Assembly: GCF_001761485.1 (NCBI RefSeq)
Contig: NC_090774.1
Span: 372,001 to 436,000, forward strand
Reading direction: 5' to 3'
DNA from: Yarrowia lipolytica
Taxonomy: Eukaryota > Ascomycota > Dipodascomycetes > Dipodascales
DNA: 64,000 nucleotides
Below the pieces are notes generated by a model. It had not been told where the DNA came from and searched no databases. It saw only the letters and a program-made list of their open reading frames with translations. The translations under genes and the position numbers were made by a program. Positions 50,743 through 62,142 of this stretch are shown in pieces (positions within the stretch are counted from its first letter, which is position 1; the number at the start of each line of letters is the position of its first letter).

Positions 50743-53700
50743 GGTGTGCAAGTGTCGCGTATTTATCTGGGAGTCTGTATCGACTGTAATTCGATTTGGA
50801 TGTCGGTTAGGTGATGCAGTAACGGTCGGATGAGGTCTGAAAGCCCCGTTGTTTTTCGCGTCTGATGTGACGAGAATAATTTGTCGACTGGGAGGTGTTG
50901 TGCATAGCAGAAGCATCCTATAGCGAATTGACTATGACAGCCATGGACATCTGTGACTTGGAGGAGTCACGGGACCGAATGTGGGCCACAAGTAGTGGAG
51001 TTTGTAGATTATTCTCTAGAAATCTCGCCCGATAAAGCTCATAAATCAAATCCTGGAATGTCATTGTTGCCAATGTGATGTTATGAGCATAGCGTGTAAG
51101 ATGGTGCAGAGTGATGTCAGGTGTAGCGGCAAGTAGAGGAACTTGGGACAGTGGTAGTAGGGAAATATGGTCATGTGTTGTCTGATGCCTAAGTTATTCT
51201 TCATTTTAGGAAACACATCCCCTTCTTGTTGACATTGAGTCGTATATGTCTTTTTGTGAAATTTACTTGAACATAACTAATTAGTCGACTCTTTACTTGA
51301 TGATTTACTTGATGCAGATTCGTGGACTTTCTTCGCTGAGTTGACAAGCTCATTCTGAGGCTCACTCCCAACCATCAAACCAACACAAGAATAACCCTTG
51401 CTGGCCCTTGAGACCCGCTTATCCTCCGCTTGCATAGAAGGAGTAAAGCCACCCCTCTCCCGTCTTCTGGATGATGCCGCATCTCCCACGCGCGCTGTGT
51501 AGACTCAATGTGCCCATTAACAGGAGAAACCCTACAGTACGGGGTACGCACTTGGACAGCATACGCGTTTGTGGGTTGGAAGGGGCTCGTGATGCTCATT
51601 GGATGTAAGTTTCGTCCTGTTTTCAAGAGTCGCTCTCTTTGGAATACTCGATCGTTTACGATGTTATAGCTAAGAGCAATAGAGCCAAGAGCATGAATTT
51701 GAACCGAACAAAACATATGGCATGATTGCTGGAGCATCGAGAGATTCAAGAACACAATTCTGAGATCATTGCTGATAACTTAGATAGATGTATTGAAAGA
51801 AGATTAATGTCGGTGTTAAACCATGGTTTAGTGGTGCCGTATGCTCGTGTCTTTCCATAGCTACTACTGTATATTATAACAGGTTGATAGCTGCTGTAGT
51901 GAAGTCAAGCTTCGTGTCTAGGATACGATACGATTCACGATTGGCTTACTTTTTTGAGCAACGCTAATTGGCATGGATCCGGCCTGTTTCCAAACAAAAA
52001 AACTTGTTCCAACACCAAGCGCAATATCAATCACGGAGTAATCACCTCACATTCCGTCTGTCCGGCTGCTCATCATGTGCGGGATTTGATGTCTGCCGCT
52101 GAGCTGCTCTGGGTGGAACCATCTCTGCAGATGGCATTCTTCCGGATGCATGGACGTCTTGGCGCTGGATTTTTGATTTCTCGAAAAGAAGGGGGAGCGC
52201 CTGTTGTTAATACAGTATGAGTACCAACGGGTATCGTAGAGACGGTGCGAAGATTAAGGTCGTGGTTATTTCAAATTCAGTTTTTGTCGGCATCAAACAA
52301 GCCACCATATGGATTCTATAGGCTGCTTTTGCCCTCCGATTCAGATGTACCAGTGCTTAGATTACAAGTTGCCCACGGAAAATGAGCAGGTTACTATTGC
52401 TTGGGCTTTCATGGTGAAGAGAGCGAGCTGAATCTCAGATGTTGGACCGCTTTAGAGGGTCTGTAAAACTCTATCGTGTTTGTATTGCTATCCCATGGTC
52501 ATCAGTCAAATATCTACAGTATTATCTACGGTTTAGTAAGCAGGCACGTTCAGGCTCACTACGATGTAGCATGCGATACGAATAAGGTCTGGCCTTAGAA
52601 AGGTTTATGGCGTTTGGGTTCGCCATAAAATAATGTGAGACCATGGAAGGATACGGGTCTGGAACCACAGCGGTTAACTTCAAGAGCCAGGTAATAGTAT
52701 TGACCAGGGTTCCACGGTCTCAAGTAAATACGGTTTGATTCCGTTTTAGAAGAAGTTCCAAAAGTGTGGCCAAAATAGACATCTGTCTTATGGTCCTGAT
52801 GTTAACCAACACAAGTGTAGATACTCCTACCAGAAGAAGAATCCCAAAGTGGAAAGACAGATATGACCGTCGAAGCGAGTACGAGCCCAGCACAGACAAG
52901 CAGTTGTGGAGTCGGTTGTTTTACAATCGTGCGTGATGACACATGTCCACCAAACCACATGGTCATAAATAATATTGCGCGTTGTCTGGCGGTTCGCCAC
53001 GCTATGTACCTTGCCACCTCCATCTATAGCTATAATGGGGAGAGGCTTAGTATGCGTCATGGCAGCTACAGTAGTGTCTCGTAGCACAGCCAAGTCCACA
53101 CAGCCGGGTGGCAACCGTTTCTTTACTGTCCCCGACCCGACCGAAGCCTATCACTGCTTTTTCCAGATCATCGTCGCTGCCGTCAGTAGAGGAGGGTGTA
53201 CTAAATATAGAATTATTTGCTATCTTCAGGGGCGTTTACCCTCCCAGGCTTGGAGCAGGCATGTATTGCGGTACTGATTAGGGCGAGGGATTTTTTTGAG
53301 TTGGGGTCAAAAACATTGCAAACGAGGAACACGAGGATCACTGGGGCTGAATGTAGAGCGTGAGGGCATCTCTTGGCACTCATCGAGACATTCCCGGGGA
53401 TGTTTGAAACATTGAGGCGTGTTTACGTGTTGGTGTTGCATTTGGCATTCAAGCGCGAGTCGTGATAATTATCCGTATCTGTGAGGGACGAGTCTATTTG
53501 GGGACACGCTCAAATATTTTTTGGAGGCTGCAAGGCCTGCCGCTGTTACTTGGTAGAAGCAGGAGTATACACACTACCGCTGCACTTGAGGGGTGATTGG
53601 AGTGAGCAGTATAACGAGCTACAAGTACTTGTACGTCGCGTGGAGGTTTTAATATGCGAGTTATCCGATAATCCGAATAAATACAATGATTCGTATCGTA

Positions 53701-55855
53701 CTATATCAAATGTCCGTCTATAGCTCGTCTACTTGTAGTTTGTCGACGATGATTTGAAACTCGCTAATCATGTTATGAAATTCAAATAGGAATTGCCTAA
53801 CTCGTCGAGAGGGCCCTTTCACCACTTGGATACGCCTGTGTTTTTTTTGTCGATCATGGTTTGCTAGAGGAATGAGCACAGTGTTTTTGTTGTGCCGTAG
53901 AAGCCAGTACGACCAACAGATTGCTCAAGAGCCACAACGTGGTGGACGGAATATGAGCAAAATATCTGGAGATGCAACCCACGATATTACCACTAATTAG
54001 TGCAACGTGTAGGTATTTGACATACTCTCGTACCCATGTCTCGTGGAAATTACAGTATACAGACGTGTGAGGCCAGGCTTGCACTGCAGCGCAGCGTCTT
54101 CAGCCACGCGAAGAGAATCCGTGGTGGGAGATGGGCAGTCTGAGCAGAGCAAGAACGGAACAAGTTGATCATGGTTCGGCTGTTAAGTTTTGTCTCCCTT
54201 CTGGTTGGGGATGAGTAAGAAAGATCATCAGGGTTCGTTCTACCATCCCCTCTACCAGTGTTTTGAAAGCGCACTTCTCTTGGGCTAGCTCCGCAGTAAC
54301 GCAGCCCGAGGCCCCTAGTACCTGGGTTTTCTCCACAAGCGTCATGGGCACTAATTAATTTCACAAGGAGACTGAGAGCCTTGTCCAGTTCACACACCAT
54401 GGCAGTCCGATCTTAGGGTTCGTCTAGGTTGCACCGTCTCTGAGTCTAAATACAGTACCCTCAGAGTTTTGTTGGCTTTTTTGCTTTTGCAGGTCTCCCT
54501 CGTTGTCATAGGAAAAAAGGTGTGTGCGAGTGGCTTGTCTAGTTTGCACAATGGTTCATGACTCCAGAGAACAAGAGCAACTGTCAGGTTCGGTCATTTG
54601 ACCGTGATTGTAGGCTGGCATCTTGCTGTTTTCGTTCGCCCCGCTTGAAGACTCGTTTTGCATGACGCATTCCGTGGTAGTCACTGTAAAAAGTGGGCTC
54701 CGCAAATGGCTATTTTTACCACACGTGTAGAGGGATGATGAATCCTTGTTATGGTTTTGTGAGAACTCGTGTGAATTATACGAACCATCTCGTTTCAAAG
54801 TGTAAGTACTTGAGCCCATACTCGTACAGACCCAGTCCAAAGTAGCAAAAGAAAAACCAATCGTGCTCAAAGTATCCGGGGTCAAACACGCCTGTCTTTC
54901 CACTCGCCCTCAACCCAACATGTTTAATACATATTGGCTCTGGCTTTGGAGCTTGCTAATGTAAATCGCATCATCTCAGTGGCTATTATAGAAGACTCCT
55001 CTATCACCCGCACCCATCCGTCTCAGCAAAGCTGCCAGTGCATGGATGAGGCGCAATTGGTCCTTGAAATAAGTGGGTTGGTGGTGTGACTGCACACCAA
55101 TCATTTTAGCCCACCGCGTGAAGGCTATTTGGCCACATGAAAAAACAGGCATGAGAGACGAATCAGCGGACTCAACTATCCGATCTTGGTTTGTTCGGGT
55201 GGCACACCCGCAAAGATAGACGTGCTTCAAGATTAAAAGGACCATATCCACATTCGTTTCAGCAGAAAGGGCCAAACACAAAAGCAACGGAAGGGAACAA
55301 TCTAAAAAAAACCCTCACATCACCTCACGTCTTTGCTTTGCACATCCTTAAAATAAGCGCTTCGCAACGTGTTAAGGTGTTAGTATTAAACGCAGCAGGC
55401 TGAGCAAGAGTAAGTAACACCCTACCAACTAAACTCTGACAGAACCTACTTGGTGAGGTGTGAGACAACAGAAGGATAGACAGTTACAAGTAGAGTGTGT
55501 GAAGGAGCCACACAGGTGTAGATGGTGGTAGCCCTAGGTCTGTGGAATGAGCACCAGGCCGGATGTGCACTAGTCGGGCTGTCAAATATCACCGGATCTC
55601 ACGTCAAGCGCAACCCCTAGCCCCTAACTCCTCACCCCTCCCCACAATGCAGTCTGCACAATGCAATGGACATACCGCCGTGCGTGGATCTGCAGCTAAC
55701 CTGGTCCTCTATATGCAGTATGGCCAGAGACACATGAAGGAAACAGAGACATGCTTTGACTTCTCCATTTCACATATTAATCTTCTGAAATACTCATCTC
55801 TTCTCCTGCCACTACCCCGACGAGTCGACACCCGGTAAACGACACCCACAACAAC
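50743..55855. other. 5.1-kb gene-poor region
   Basis: This is the largest gap in the window. No open frame here has a recognisable domain, sound codon bias or intron signals. One exact CTACTTGTAG lies at 53729-53738. Short perfect palindromes (TAAACCATGGTTTA at 51817, CACTAATTAGTG at 53991) are within chance. CACGTG occurs at about 54723. The 3' part serves as promoter for the gene at 55856. Confidence 0.4.
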
Positions 55856-58402
55856 ATGTCGGTAGTGAAATCCAAGCCGTCGCTGCTCAAGCTGAGGCGA
55901 GGCAAGCGAGCAGGCGACACTGAGGTGCAAGTGGTTGAGGTCAAGATGGAGGATGGAGACCTAACGGTTATGGCCGAGCCCAAGAGTGGATCCAAGGCAT
56001 CCAAGTGCGCTAAGAGCCTCAGCAATGCCGCCAAACTCCCCCAACTACATCGCCAGAAACCCCACCCATCACCGCCTGGTCCAGTTCGATCCACTCAGTC
56101 ACCGCCAAGCCCAACTACCCAGACGACCCCTCCGCTGACATGCAACACCAACTACTTTCCGACGAAACGAAGCCCGCTTTCAAACAGCTCGTCGCCCACA
56201 TCTCCCTCGCATGCCGCCAGTCGGCCACCGCTCAAACCCCGTAGTACCAGCGACTCACGACGTTTGTCTAACGCCCTTCGAGACGATTCCTCCCAAACGG
56301 CACTTTCCAGCCACACTGCAGCATCCTCAACTCTGTCAAGGTCCCAACCCATAAACTCAAACTACGCTAATAACGGTGGCCACATCCACCAGTCCAACTC
56401 TCCAACAAAAACGCATAATAACCAACACCCGCAACCCTTGCATCTCCCCCCAACTCCGCCCCTTGCACACTCCGACACAAAAGCAGCAGCGTCCATGGGC
56501 AAGTTGAAGCTCACGTCGTCCGCGGGATTTTTCCTGCCCGAACCAAAGCCCTTCGAAAACGACCACGACGGATACCACAGCCACGATGACAACAACGACC
56601 ACGACCACGTGCTGACCCCAGTCACCTCGCAGGACCAGGACCCGGACCTGTCGCTGGAGACTGCGCTGACTCCCGACACCCCCAGTAGCTCGCCCGATGA
56701 GCCCGGCAAACGCGAAATCTCCCGTCTGGCGTCCATGGTTTACCACATCAAGTCCCTCCGTAACCAGCAGCTGTACGGCTCTGCAGAAGCCGCAGCACAG
56801 CGAAACCACGAGGCGCGTCACTTTTCATACGACTACGACCCAGAGGGATCTTCCAAGGAACGTTACCAGCAGCGAAAGCACATTCCCCCATCTGTTTGGG
56901 CCGCCGCTACAAGAGTTAAGGCCACTCTGGAAGTTTACCACCACGCTGTTTCTGTCGCACAAAAGCACGTGGACAGAGAGTTTCCAGAAGTCCATCTCGG
57001 ATACAACCCGTTACAGGTGCGTCGAAACCGAAAACTGAGAAAAGGAAGCCACCACAAGCCCTCGCTGAACATCAACTGTGACACGGTGCCCCTGGCTTCG
57101 TCTGTCTTTTCAAAACACGCACGAGACTCCAAGGACTACAAATACCCCTGGGAAGTGGACGTGCCGGAGCTTCTTTCGGACATCGGATGGAGAGCTCAGA
57201 ACAAACGACACATGGTTGACGGCCAGGGCAACTACGTCTATCCTATGGCCCAGCATAGACAGCATGACCGACGAAAGAGCTGGGTGAGAATCGCCACTCC
57301 TCTAGGACGGTCCCAGGAGTGTGTCGACACCTTCTCTTCCGAAGAGGAACTTCGAAGAGACCAATCCGATGGCTCTAACAAGCTGCCTTCTCTGGCCAAG
57401 CTGTCGGACAACGAGAAAGAAAAAGAAAAAAGCCACAGAAACCTGGGTCTTGGGGCGGGCATCTCTGCCGGGCCCTTTTCCTTTTCTGCAGGCGTTGGAA
57501 GCATGGGAATGGCTTCTCATCCCAAGCTGGAATCTCCCTCAAAGTCTCTTGTGAGCGTCAACCGAGTGAACTCCTCCTCTCCGGAGATTCAGGTGACCCT
57601 GGCCACCCCCACTCCTCCTTCTGTGCATCTTGAGTCTTCTGAAAATGACAGTCCTCACGACCACGAGTCTTCAGAGAGCTCTGTTGAAGGAGGCCCTGAG
57701 CTGTCCAAGCTGCTGTCCATTTCTCGGCCCGCCAGCAAGGTGCCCTCTTCGGCCAGTCTCCGAGCCCCTGCTCTTTCCATCGTGACCCACAATCCCGAGG
57801 TGTCCAAGACCTCTCTGGTCACTGCCGACCAAGGGTCGCAGCTCTCCCTCCATTCGGCCCACTATGACGATGGTTTCAACGAGCATCTTACTGAGCTTCA
57901 GTATCTTGAAACCTGCTTCATGCTGGGTCATTTGCATATGGCTTCCTCTGCATACGGTACTAAGCCTCCTCCCTCTAATGCCGAGTTTGTCCGAGAAGTG
58001 ACCGACATTATGGAAGAGGGCTTTTTCCAGTTAACTAACATATACCTGCCAAAGGTTGGCGAACAGTATGACGCTGTTGGTAGTGAGGTCGATGCCCTCA
58101 AGCTCGAGCTTTCCGACAAGAAGGACCCCCTTCTAGACTATCTGCTGTACGAAGCAGAACATCTGGTCACCGAGGTGAGTACCACACTCAATCTGGAGAC
58201 CCGAAAGACTTCCGAGCGTCTCAAGCAAATTGAGTGCTGTGGAGCTGCTCGGGACCAGGTCTGGTGTGTGTGCTACTTTCTTCTGGAGTGGTTCGTCGTC
58301 CTTGTCATGTGGTTCATTTGGGGCATTGTCACTGCTGCTCGCAGCGTCAAAAACACGTTCGTCATGTTCTACATTACCATCAAGTGGTTATTGTGGATGT
58401 AA
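55856..58402 (+). CDS. Large tail-anchored protein of unknown function
   Basis: The protein has 848 residues from the ATG at 55856 (MSVVKSKPSLLKLRRGKR). Residues 60-290 are Ser/Pro/Thr/His rich and probably disordered. A conserved-looking block at about 290-470 is charged and helical (REISRLASMVYHIKSLRNQQ, then IPPSVWAAATRVKATLEVYH), followed by Tyr/Trp-rich DYKYPWEVDVPELLSDIGWR. A second ordered block covers 670-790 (LTELQYLETCFMLGHLHMAS and the helices after it). The end holds one or two hydrophobic segments, VCYFLLEWFVVLVMWFIWGI and a Phe/Tyr/Ile-rich stretch running to the last residue, so the protein is probably tail-anchored with a cytosolic body. An internal GTGAGT at 58174 has no acceptor and the frame reads through it. 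I do not recognise the family. Confidence 0.82.
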   Translation: MSVVKSKPSLLKLRRGKRAGDTEVQVVEVKMEDGDLTVMAEPKSGSKASKCAKSLSNAAKLPQLHRQKPHPSPPGPVRSTQSPPSPTTQTTPPLTCNTNYFPTKRSPLSNSSSPTSPSHAASRPPLKPRSTSDSRRLSNALRDDSSQTALSSHTAASSTLSRSQPINSNYANNGGHIHQSNSPTKTHNNQHPQPLHLPPTPPLAHSDTKAAASMGKLKLTSSAGFFLPEPKPFENDHDGYHSHDDNNDHDHVLTPVTSQDQDPDLSLETALTPDTPSSSPDEPGKREISRLASMVYHIKSLRNQQLYGSAEAAAQRNHEARHFSYDYDPEGSSKERYQQRKHIPPSVWAAATRVKATLEVYHHAVSVAQKHVDREFPEVHLGYNPLQVRRNRKLRKGSHHKPSLNINCDTVPLASSVFSKHARDSKDYKYPWEVDVPELLSDIGWRAQNKRHMVDGQGNYVYPMAQHRQHDRRKSWVRIATPLGRSQECVDTFSSEEELRRDQSDGSNKLPSLAKLSDNEKEKEKSHRNLGLGAGISAGPFSFSAGVGSMGMASHPKLESPSKSLVSVNRVNSSSPEIQVTLATPTPPSVHLESSENDSPHDHESSESSVEGGPELSKLLSISRPASKVPSSASLRAPALSIVTHNPEVSKTSLVTADQGSQLSLHSAHYDDGFNEHLTELQYLETCFMLGHLHMASSAYGTKPPPSNAEFVREVTDIMEEGFFQLTNIYLPKVGEQYDAVGSEVDALKLELSDKKDPLLDYLLYEAEHLVTEVSTTLNLETRKTSERLKQIECCGAARDQVWCVCYFLLEWFVVLVMWFIWGIVTAARSVKNTFVMFYITIKWLLWM

Positions 58403-59247
58403 AATGGCGTCGCATTCGACATCTATTTATTTATATATACATATATATATTTATACAATGCATATTTATCTTCTCTTTACTCCGCCCTGTAAGTGTGTTC
58501 TGTGAGAGAGTAGACTTGCCTAATCGATGTACAGTAGTTTCCTGCATATTAGAACGACCAATGTTACGAGCAACGTCGTTTTTACACGTACAGTATGTAC
58601 GAGTGCTGTAACCGGATAACTGATTCGGAGTTAGTCACTATTGGCGACCGGGTATCCGAATGTTTACCGCTGACCATCCAACATGGCTTTACACATTGAA
58701 CTCTAAGGGAACCGTGCATTTTGGACTCAGTCGAAGCGGCTAGAAACATCACGTTTTTGGGAGAAGTTGACATGGTTGTGTGGTATCCCAATTCAATTAC
58801 TCACCAAATATCAGTTCCTGCCGCCTAATTGTACGTTTCGGATAAAAATCTGTCTCCGTTGATCAATGTTTTCTTGGGCATTTCTTTTGCCTACTCTTTT
58901 TTAGTCGCATTGAGGCCAACAGGAGCCCCATTGAATCCGCATGAAATCCAACACTGTTCGGAAGTTTATTTAGGGGTGATAATCTTTGGAAAGCCGGCTT
59001 TGGGTGATATTTCGGGAGAAATAGGCAGTCATATATATACGTGGTTGCCCTATGATGTCACATGACTTCTGTATCTTTCCCTATCACCTCTCTGACAACT
59101 CGCATCAGACAATCCTGTTCACTCTCCTACCTCACCCAACCCCGCATGACAGGAAGGTTATCTCAATAGTATAAAAGCAAGTGTCCTGAACGTGATTGAC
59201 CGATCTCTATACCACAAGGTACAACACAACCACTTACACACCACACA
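58403..59247. promoter_or_regulatory. Intergenic region, MGST3-like gene promoter
   Basis: No gene is supported. A (TA)n-rich stretch at 58425-58465 follows the preceding stop. TATAAAAG at 59170-59177 lies 71-78 bp before the ATG at 59248. Confidence 0.45.
59170..59177 (+). promoter_or_regulatory. TATA box of the MGST3-like gene
   Basis: TATAAAAG sits 71-78 bp before the ATG, followed by a CA-rich leader, which is a usual layout for a well-expressed yeast gene. Confidence 0.6.
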
Positions 59248-59703
59248 ATGGCTCCCCTCCCCATCGCTCTTAACGGAGACTTCAGATACGTGCTTGCAGC
59301 CTCTGCCCTGCTCCCCGCCATTGGCTTCTTCCACTCTCTCAACACTCTCTACTGGCGAGCAAAGTCCAAGACCAAGTTCCCTCTCCTCTTCGCTGACGAG
59401 ACTGTTAAGGTCGACCCCAAGATCGATGCGGCCAAGAAGCGATTCAACTGTGCACAGAAGGCCCATCTACAGTTCACCGAGAACGTGAACCTGACTCTTT
59501 TGGCCGGCTGGATTACCGGAGTTTCCTACCCCAAGGAGGCTGCTGGTCTCATTGCTGTCTGGGCAATCTCCCGGTTCCTCTACGTGCTGGCCTATTCGAC
59601 CGGCGAGCCCAACCGACGAATGCCCCCCAACTTCTTCAACATCACCTCCCAGGTTGCTCTCATTGCCTCTGCTATCTTCACCTCTTTCAAGGCCATTGTT
59701 TAG
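59248..59703 (+). CDS. MAPEG-family microsomal glutathione S-transferase 3-like protein
   Basis: MGST3-type enzymes are ER membrane proteins with glutathione transferase and peroxidase activity on lipid hydroperoxides. The protein has 151 residues, the family size. Four hydrophobic segments are visible at about 14-30, 72-90, 93-112 and 125-148. The MAPEG signature follows segment 1 as FNCAQKAHLQFTENVNLTL, with the expected Glu and Asn, and the third segment shows AISRFLYVLAYSTGEPNRR. Codon bias is strong and a TATA box lies upstream, suggesting high expression. The ATG at 59248 begins a clean frame. It converges on GID5 with 156 bp between stops. Confidence 0.9.
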   Translation: MAPLPIALNGDFRYVLAASALLPAIGFFHSLNTLYWRAKSKTKFPLLFADETVKVDPKIDAAKKRFNCAQKAHLQFTENVNLTLLAGWITGVSYPKEAAGLIAVWAISRFLYVLAYSTGEPNRRMPPNFFNITSQVALIASAIFTSFKAIV

Positions 59704-59859
59704 TGATACAGGACGGCTTATGTAATGAATATATGAATGCGATTGACAAGACAGCAATTACAATTTCAATACGAGTATAGTTCGAATGATATAAACACAG
59801 TTAACAGTACGAATGACACTTTCGGTAGAATGACACACCCCTATTTACAATAAATACTA

Positions 59860-62142
59860 TTAGTTCTCGTTCAACAGCCACTCAAGCGTAATGAGTGCGT
59901 TCTTGGTTCGCTCGGCAACATCCAAAGATGGATCACGCAGTTGCGCATCCAACTTCTCCTTGTAGCCCAGTTTGACAAGAGCACGAGCTCGTCGCTTAGC
60001 GCCCTCACGACACTCACGGTCGTTGTTATTGTCCACGTAGGTCAGGTTGATGACCAACCACGCACATGCAGCACGCACATCGTAATGTCGATGGCCAGTG
60101 AACTCGGCAACCTTGACAAGAATAGACTCCTGCTCAATCAACATGAATCGGAACTCCTCGGGGCCCGCAGCAATATGGGCCAGAGTGTAAATGATGGCAC
60201 TGAGCATGCGTGTGTATACCTGGCGCTTCTCATTGACAGTCTTGGCAAGCTTGATCTGTGAAGACGAGTGAGTGGCTGTGTTCTCGGCCACAGTCTCGGT
60301 ATGCTGGCGAGATATGATATCAATCTTGTTCTCAAGGAGCTGCATGAACTCACGAGCCTCCACCTGGGAAAAGAAGACCTCAACAAAGTTGGCCTGTTTC
60401 ATCATCAGGTTCCGTATCAACTCGTGGGCCTGCTCCTGGACTTCGATATCAGTATCACCGAGCAAGGTCAGCAGACGTTTGCAAGTCAACAGTCCCATTG
60501 CCTCCTCAATAAGTCTGTCGTCGTTGTCAGGCGGCAGCACTGCGTGTCTCAAAGCCCAGGTGGAGTTGAGTCGCAGAGGAGTATAGTCGGAGTTGACACC
60601 AGCGATAATCGATTGCAATACACCTCGTTCAAAAATGTTCTTCTTAAAGGGCGAAAAGGGAAGAATGAGGTTGCACATGGACGCCATGATGGCAGCCTTG
60701 ACCTCCAGATCTTCAATGTTAGGAGACTCTCCGTCCTCTGTTTGATCCATGTTATCAGGCTCTGCGTTCACTGGTTCCGAGGGAGTCTCGTCCAGAAGCT
60801 CGATGATACCTTCTACAACCTCTTCGTCAACAAATCCAGTTCGCAGCAACGATACACTTCGAGAAAGAGCTCGAACAAGGTAACATGACGAAATTTTCAT
60901 CTTTCGCACCGCTCGAGCTCGAGGGTCTCCAGATGGAGGTGTCTTCATTCGCATAATCTTGATGACATGCGACAAGACCCCACAGTCGACAATTCGAGCT
61001 CTGAAGGAGTCCTTATGCATTCCAATAGCTGCCACTAGAAGAAGAGCATCAGCAATGACTTCTTCCAGCTGGTTGCAGTGGTTAGAGGGCTCGACTTCAG
61101 GTACCCTGGAAGTCACCAGAGTGCATGCCAGTTCGATGACACGGGCCTCAGCAGCCAAGGTTGCCATATCTATATGGTCTCGACAGAGGAGGGCTAGAGT
61201 CTTGCACACTCGGGGGTCGGTGTCTTCTGGACCGGACAGCATGGGCACTAGAACAGGTAATAGAGGCCGGGCAATCTCGAGCTGTTGTGATGCTGGCATA
61301 TGCAGATGCAGGTTAGAAAACAGGAAGCAGACAGCCAGTCGCACTTGGGTGTCTCCTGCTCGTAGTAGCAAGAAGAGGTCTTGTAGGAGACGTCCGGAGC
61401 TCCAGTTGGTGCCCGCAGTCCCCACCTCTCCCTCCAGCAGTTTCATTGCTAAGCTGTGGCGAACCACATGGCTCAGTGCAAAAACTGCTGACGCCAGGGG
61501 TTCTGTGTAGATAGAGGGGATTCGATCTCTTTGGGAAAGATACTGTTGGGTGAGTAAAAGGATACGAGCAGCAAGGGGTTCGCTGAGGTCTTCTCCTAGC
61601 CGTTGCACTCCAGGGCGAGAACGTCCCAGTAGCGGAACAAGAGGAGTGCATAGAGAGACGACGGGTAGGGGTGTTGAGGGCACAGAAATGTGGTGCGACA
61701 GGGCCTTGAGCAGCTGGGGCGAGTCTTCGATGCATTCGTTTGCCACCGTGTCGTTTACCTTGAGCAGAGCAGCCAGTGTTCGCAGCAGCGCGCTCATGTA
61801 CTGCACCTTGTGACTGTCAGCCTCCACAATAGCAGTGACGATGACTCTGTGTATTCCGAGCCGCACAAATTCGTTCAGCACCAGCGGAGCACAGCCAGAG
61901 GTGAAGGAGGCGATGATCACCGCCGCCTGGGTGCGCAGCTCTTCGGACCAGGGTCCGTCCTGGAGCACCTGCACCAGAGAGACCACCACTCCGTCACATT
62001 CGAGGTAGCGGGTCTTCTTTTCGTCATGGCCGATAATTTCGTTTTTGAGGGCTTTGCAGGCTGCCAGCTGGGCGTCGGGTGACAGCTCTCTCAGGTTGCA
62101 TATTTGTGCCACCAGCTCTTGGTCAGCGACAGGTAGAAACAT
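59860..62142 (-). CDS. GID5: GID/CTLH ubiquitin ligase armadillo-repeat subunit Gid5/Vid28
   Basis: Gid5 (Vid28; ARMC8 in animals) is the armadillo scaffold that docks substrate receptors on the GID ligase, which degrades gluconeogenic enzymes when glucose returns. The protein has 760 residues, within the family range (yeast Vid28 is longer). It is helical throughout with repeated Arm units. The N-terminal block ELRTQAAVIIASFTSG is typical of ARMC8, as are YMSALLRTLAALLKVND and the C-terminal LNSTWALRHAVLPPDN, ELIRNLMMKQ and AACAWLVINLTY. The start is the ATG at 62142. It is divergent from EMC5. Confidence 0.9.
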   Translation of the reverse strand: MFLPVADQELVAQICNLRELSPDAQLAACKALKNEIIGHDEKKTRYLECDGVVVSLVQVLQDGPWSEELRTQAAVIIASFTSGCAPLVLNEFVRLGIHRVIVTAIVEADSHKVQYMSALLRTLAALLKVNDTVANECIEDSPQLLKALSHHISVPSTPLPVVSLCTPLVPLLGRSRPGVQRLGEDLSEPLAARILLLTQQYLSQRDRIPSIYTEPLASAVFALSHVVRHSLAMKLLEGEVGTAGTNWSSGRLLQDLFLLLRAGDTQVRLAVCFLFSNLHLHMPASQQLEIARPLLPVLVPMLSGPEDTDPRVCKTLALLCRDHIDMATLAAEARVIELACTLVTSRVPEVEPSNHCNQLEEVIADALLLVAAIGMHKDSFRARIVDCGVLSHVIKIMRMKTPPSGDPRARAVRKMKISSCYLVRALSRSVSLLRTGFVDEEVVEGIIELLDETPSEPVNAEPDNMDQTEDGESPNIEDLEVKAAIMASMCNLILPFSPFKKNIFERGVLQSIIAGVNSDYTPLRLNSTWALRHAVLPPDNDDRLIEEAMGLLTCKRLLTLLGDTDIEVQEQAHELIRNLMMKQANFVEVFFSQVEAREFMQLLENKIDIISRQHTETVAENTATHSSSQIKLAKTVNEKRQVYTRMLSAIIYTLAHIAAGPEEFRFMLIEQESILVKVAEFTGHRHYDVRAACAWLVINLTYVDNNNDRECREGAKRRARALVKLGYKEKLDAQLRDPSLDVAERTKNALITLEWLLNEN

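Noticed and set aside
51817-51830. Palindrome TAAACCATGGTTTA
   Set aside because: About four perfect 14-bp palindromes are expected in 64 kb, so this one is not notable. The same holds for CACTAATTAGTG at 53991.
58174-58179. GTGAGT inside the 848-residue protein gene
   Set aside because: No CTAAC-type acceptor follows and the frame continues through it into the membrane segment.
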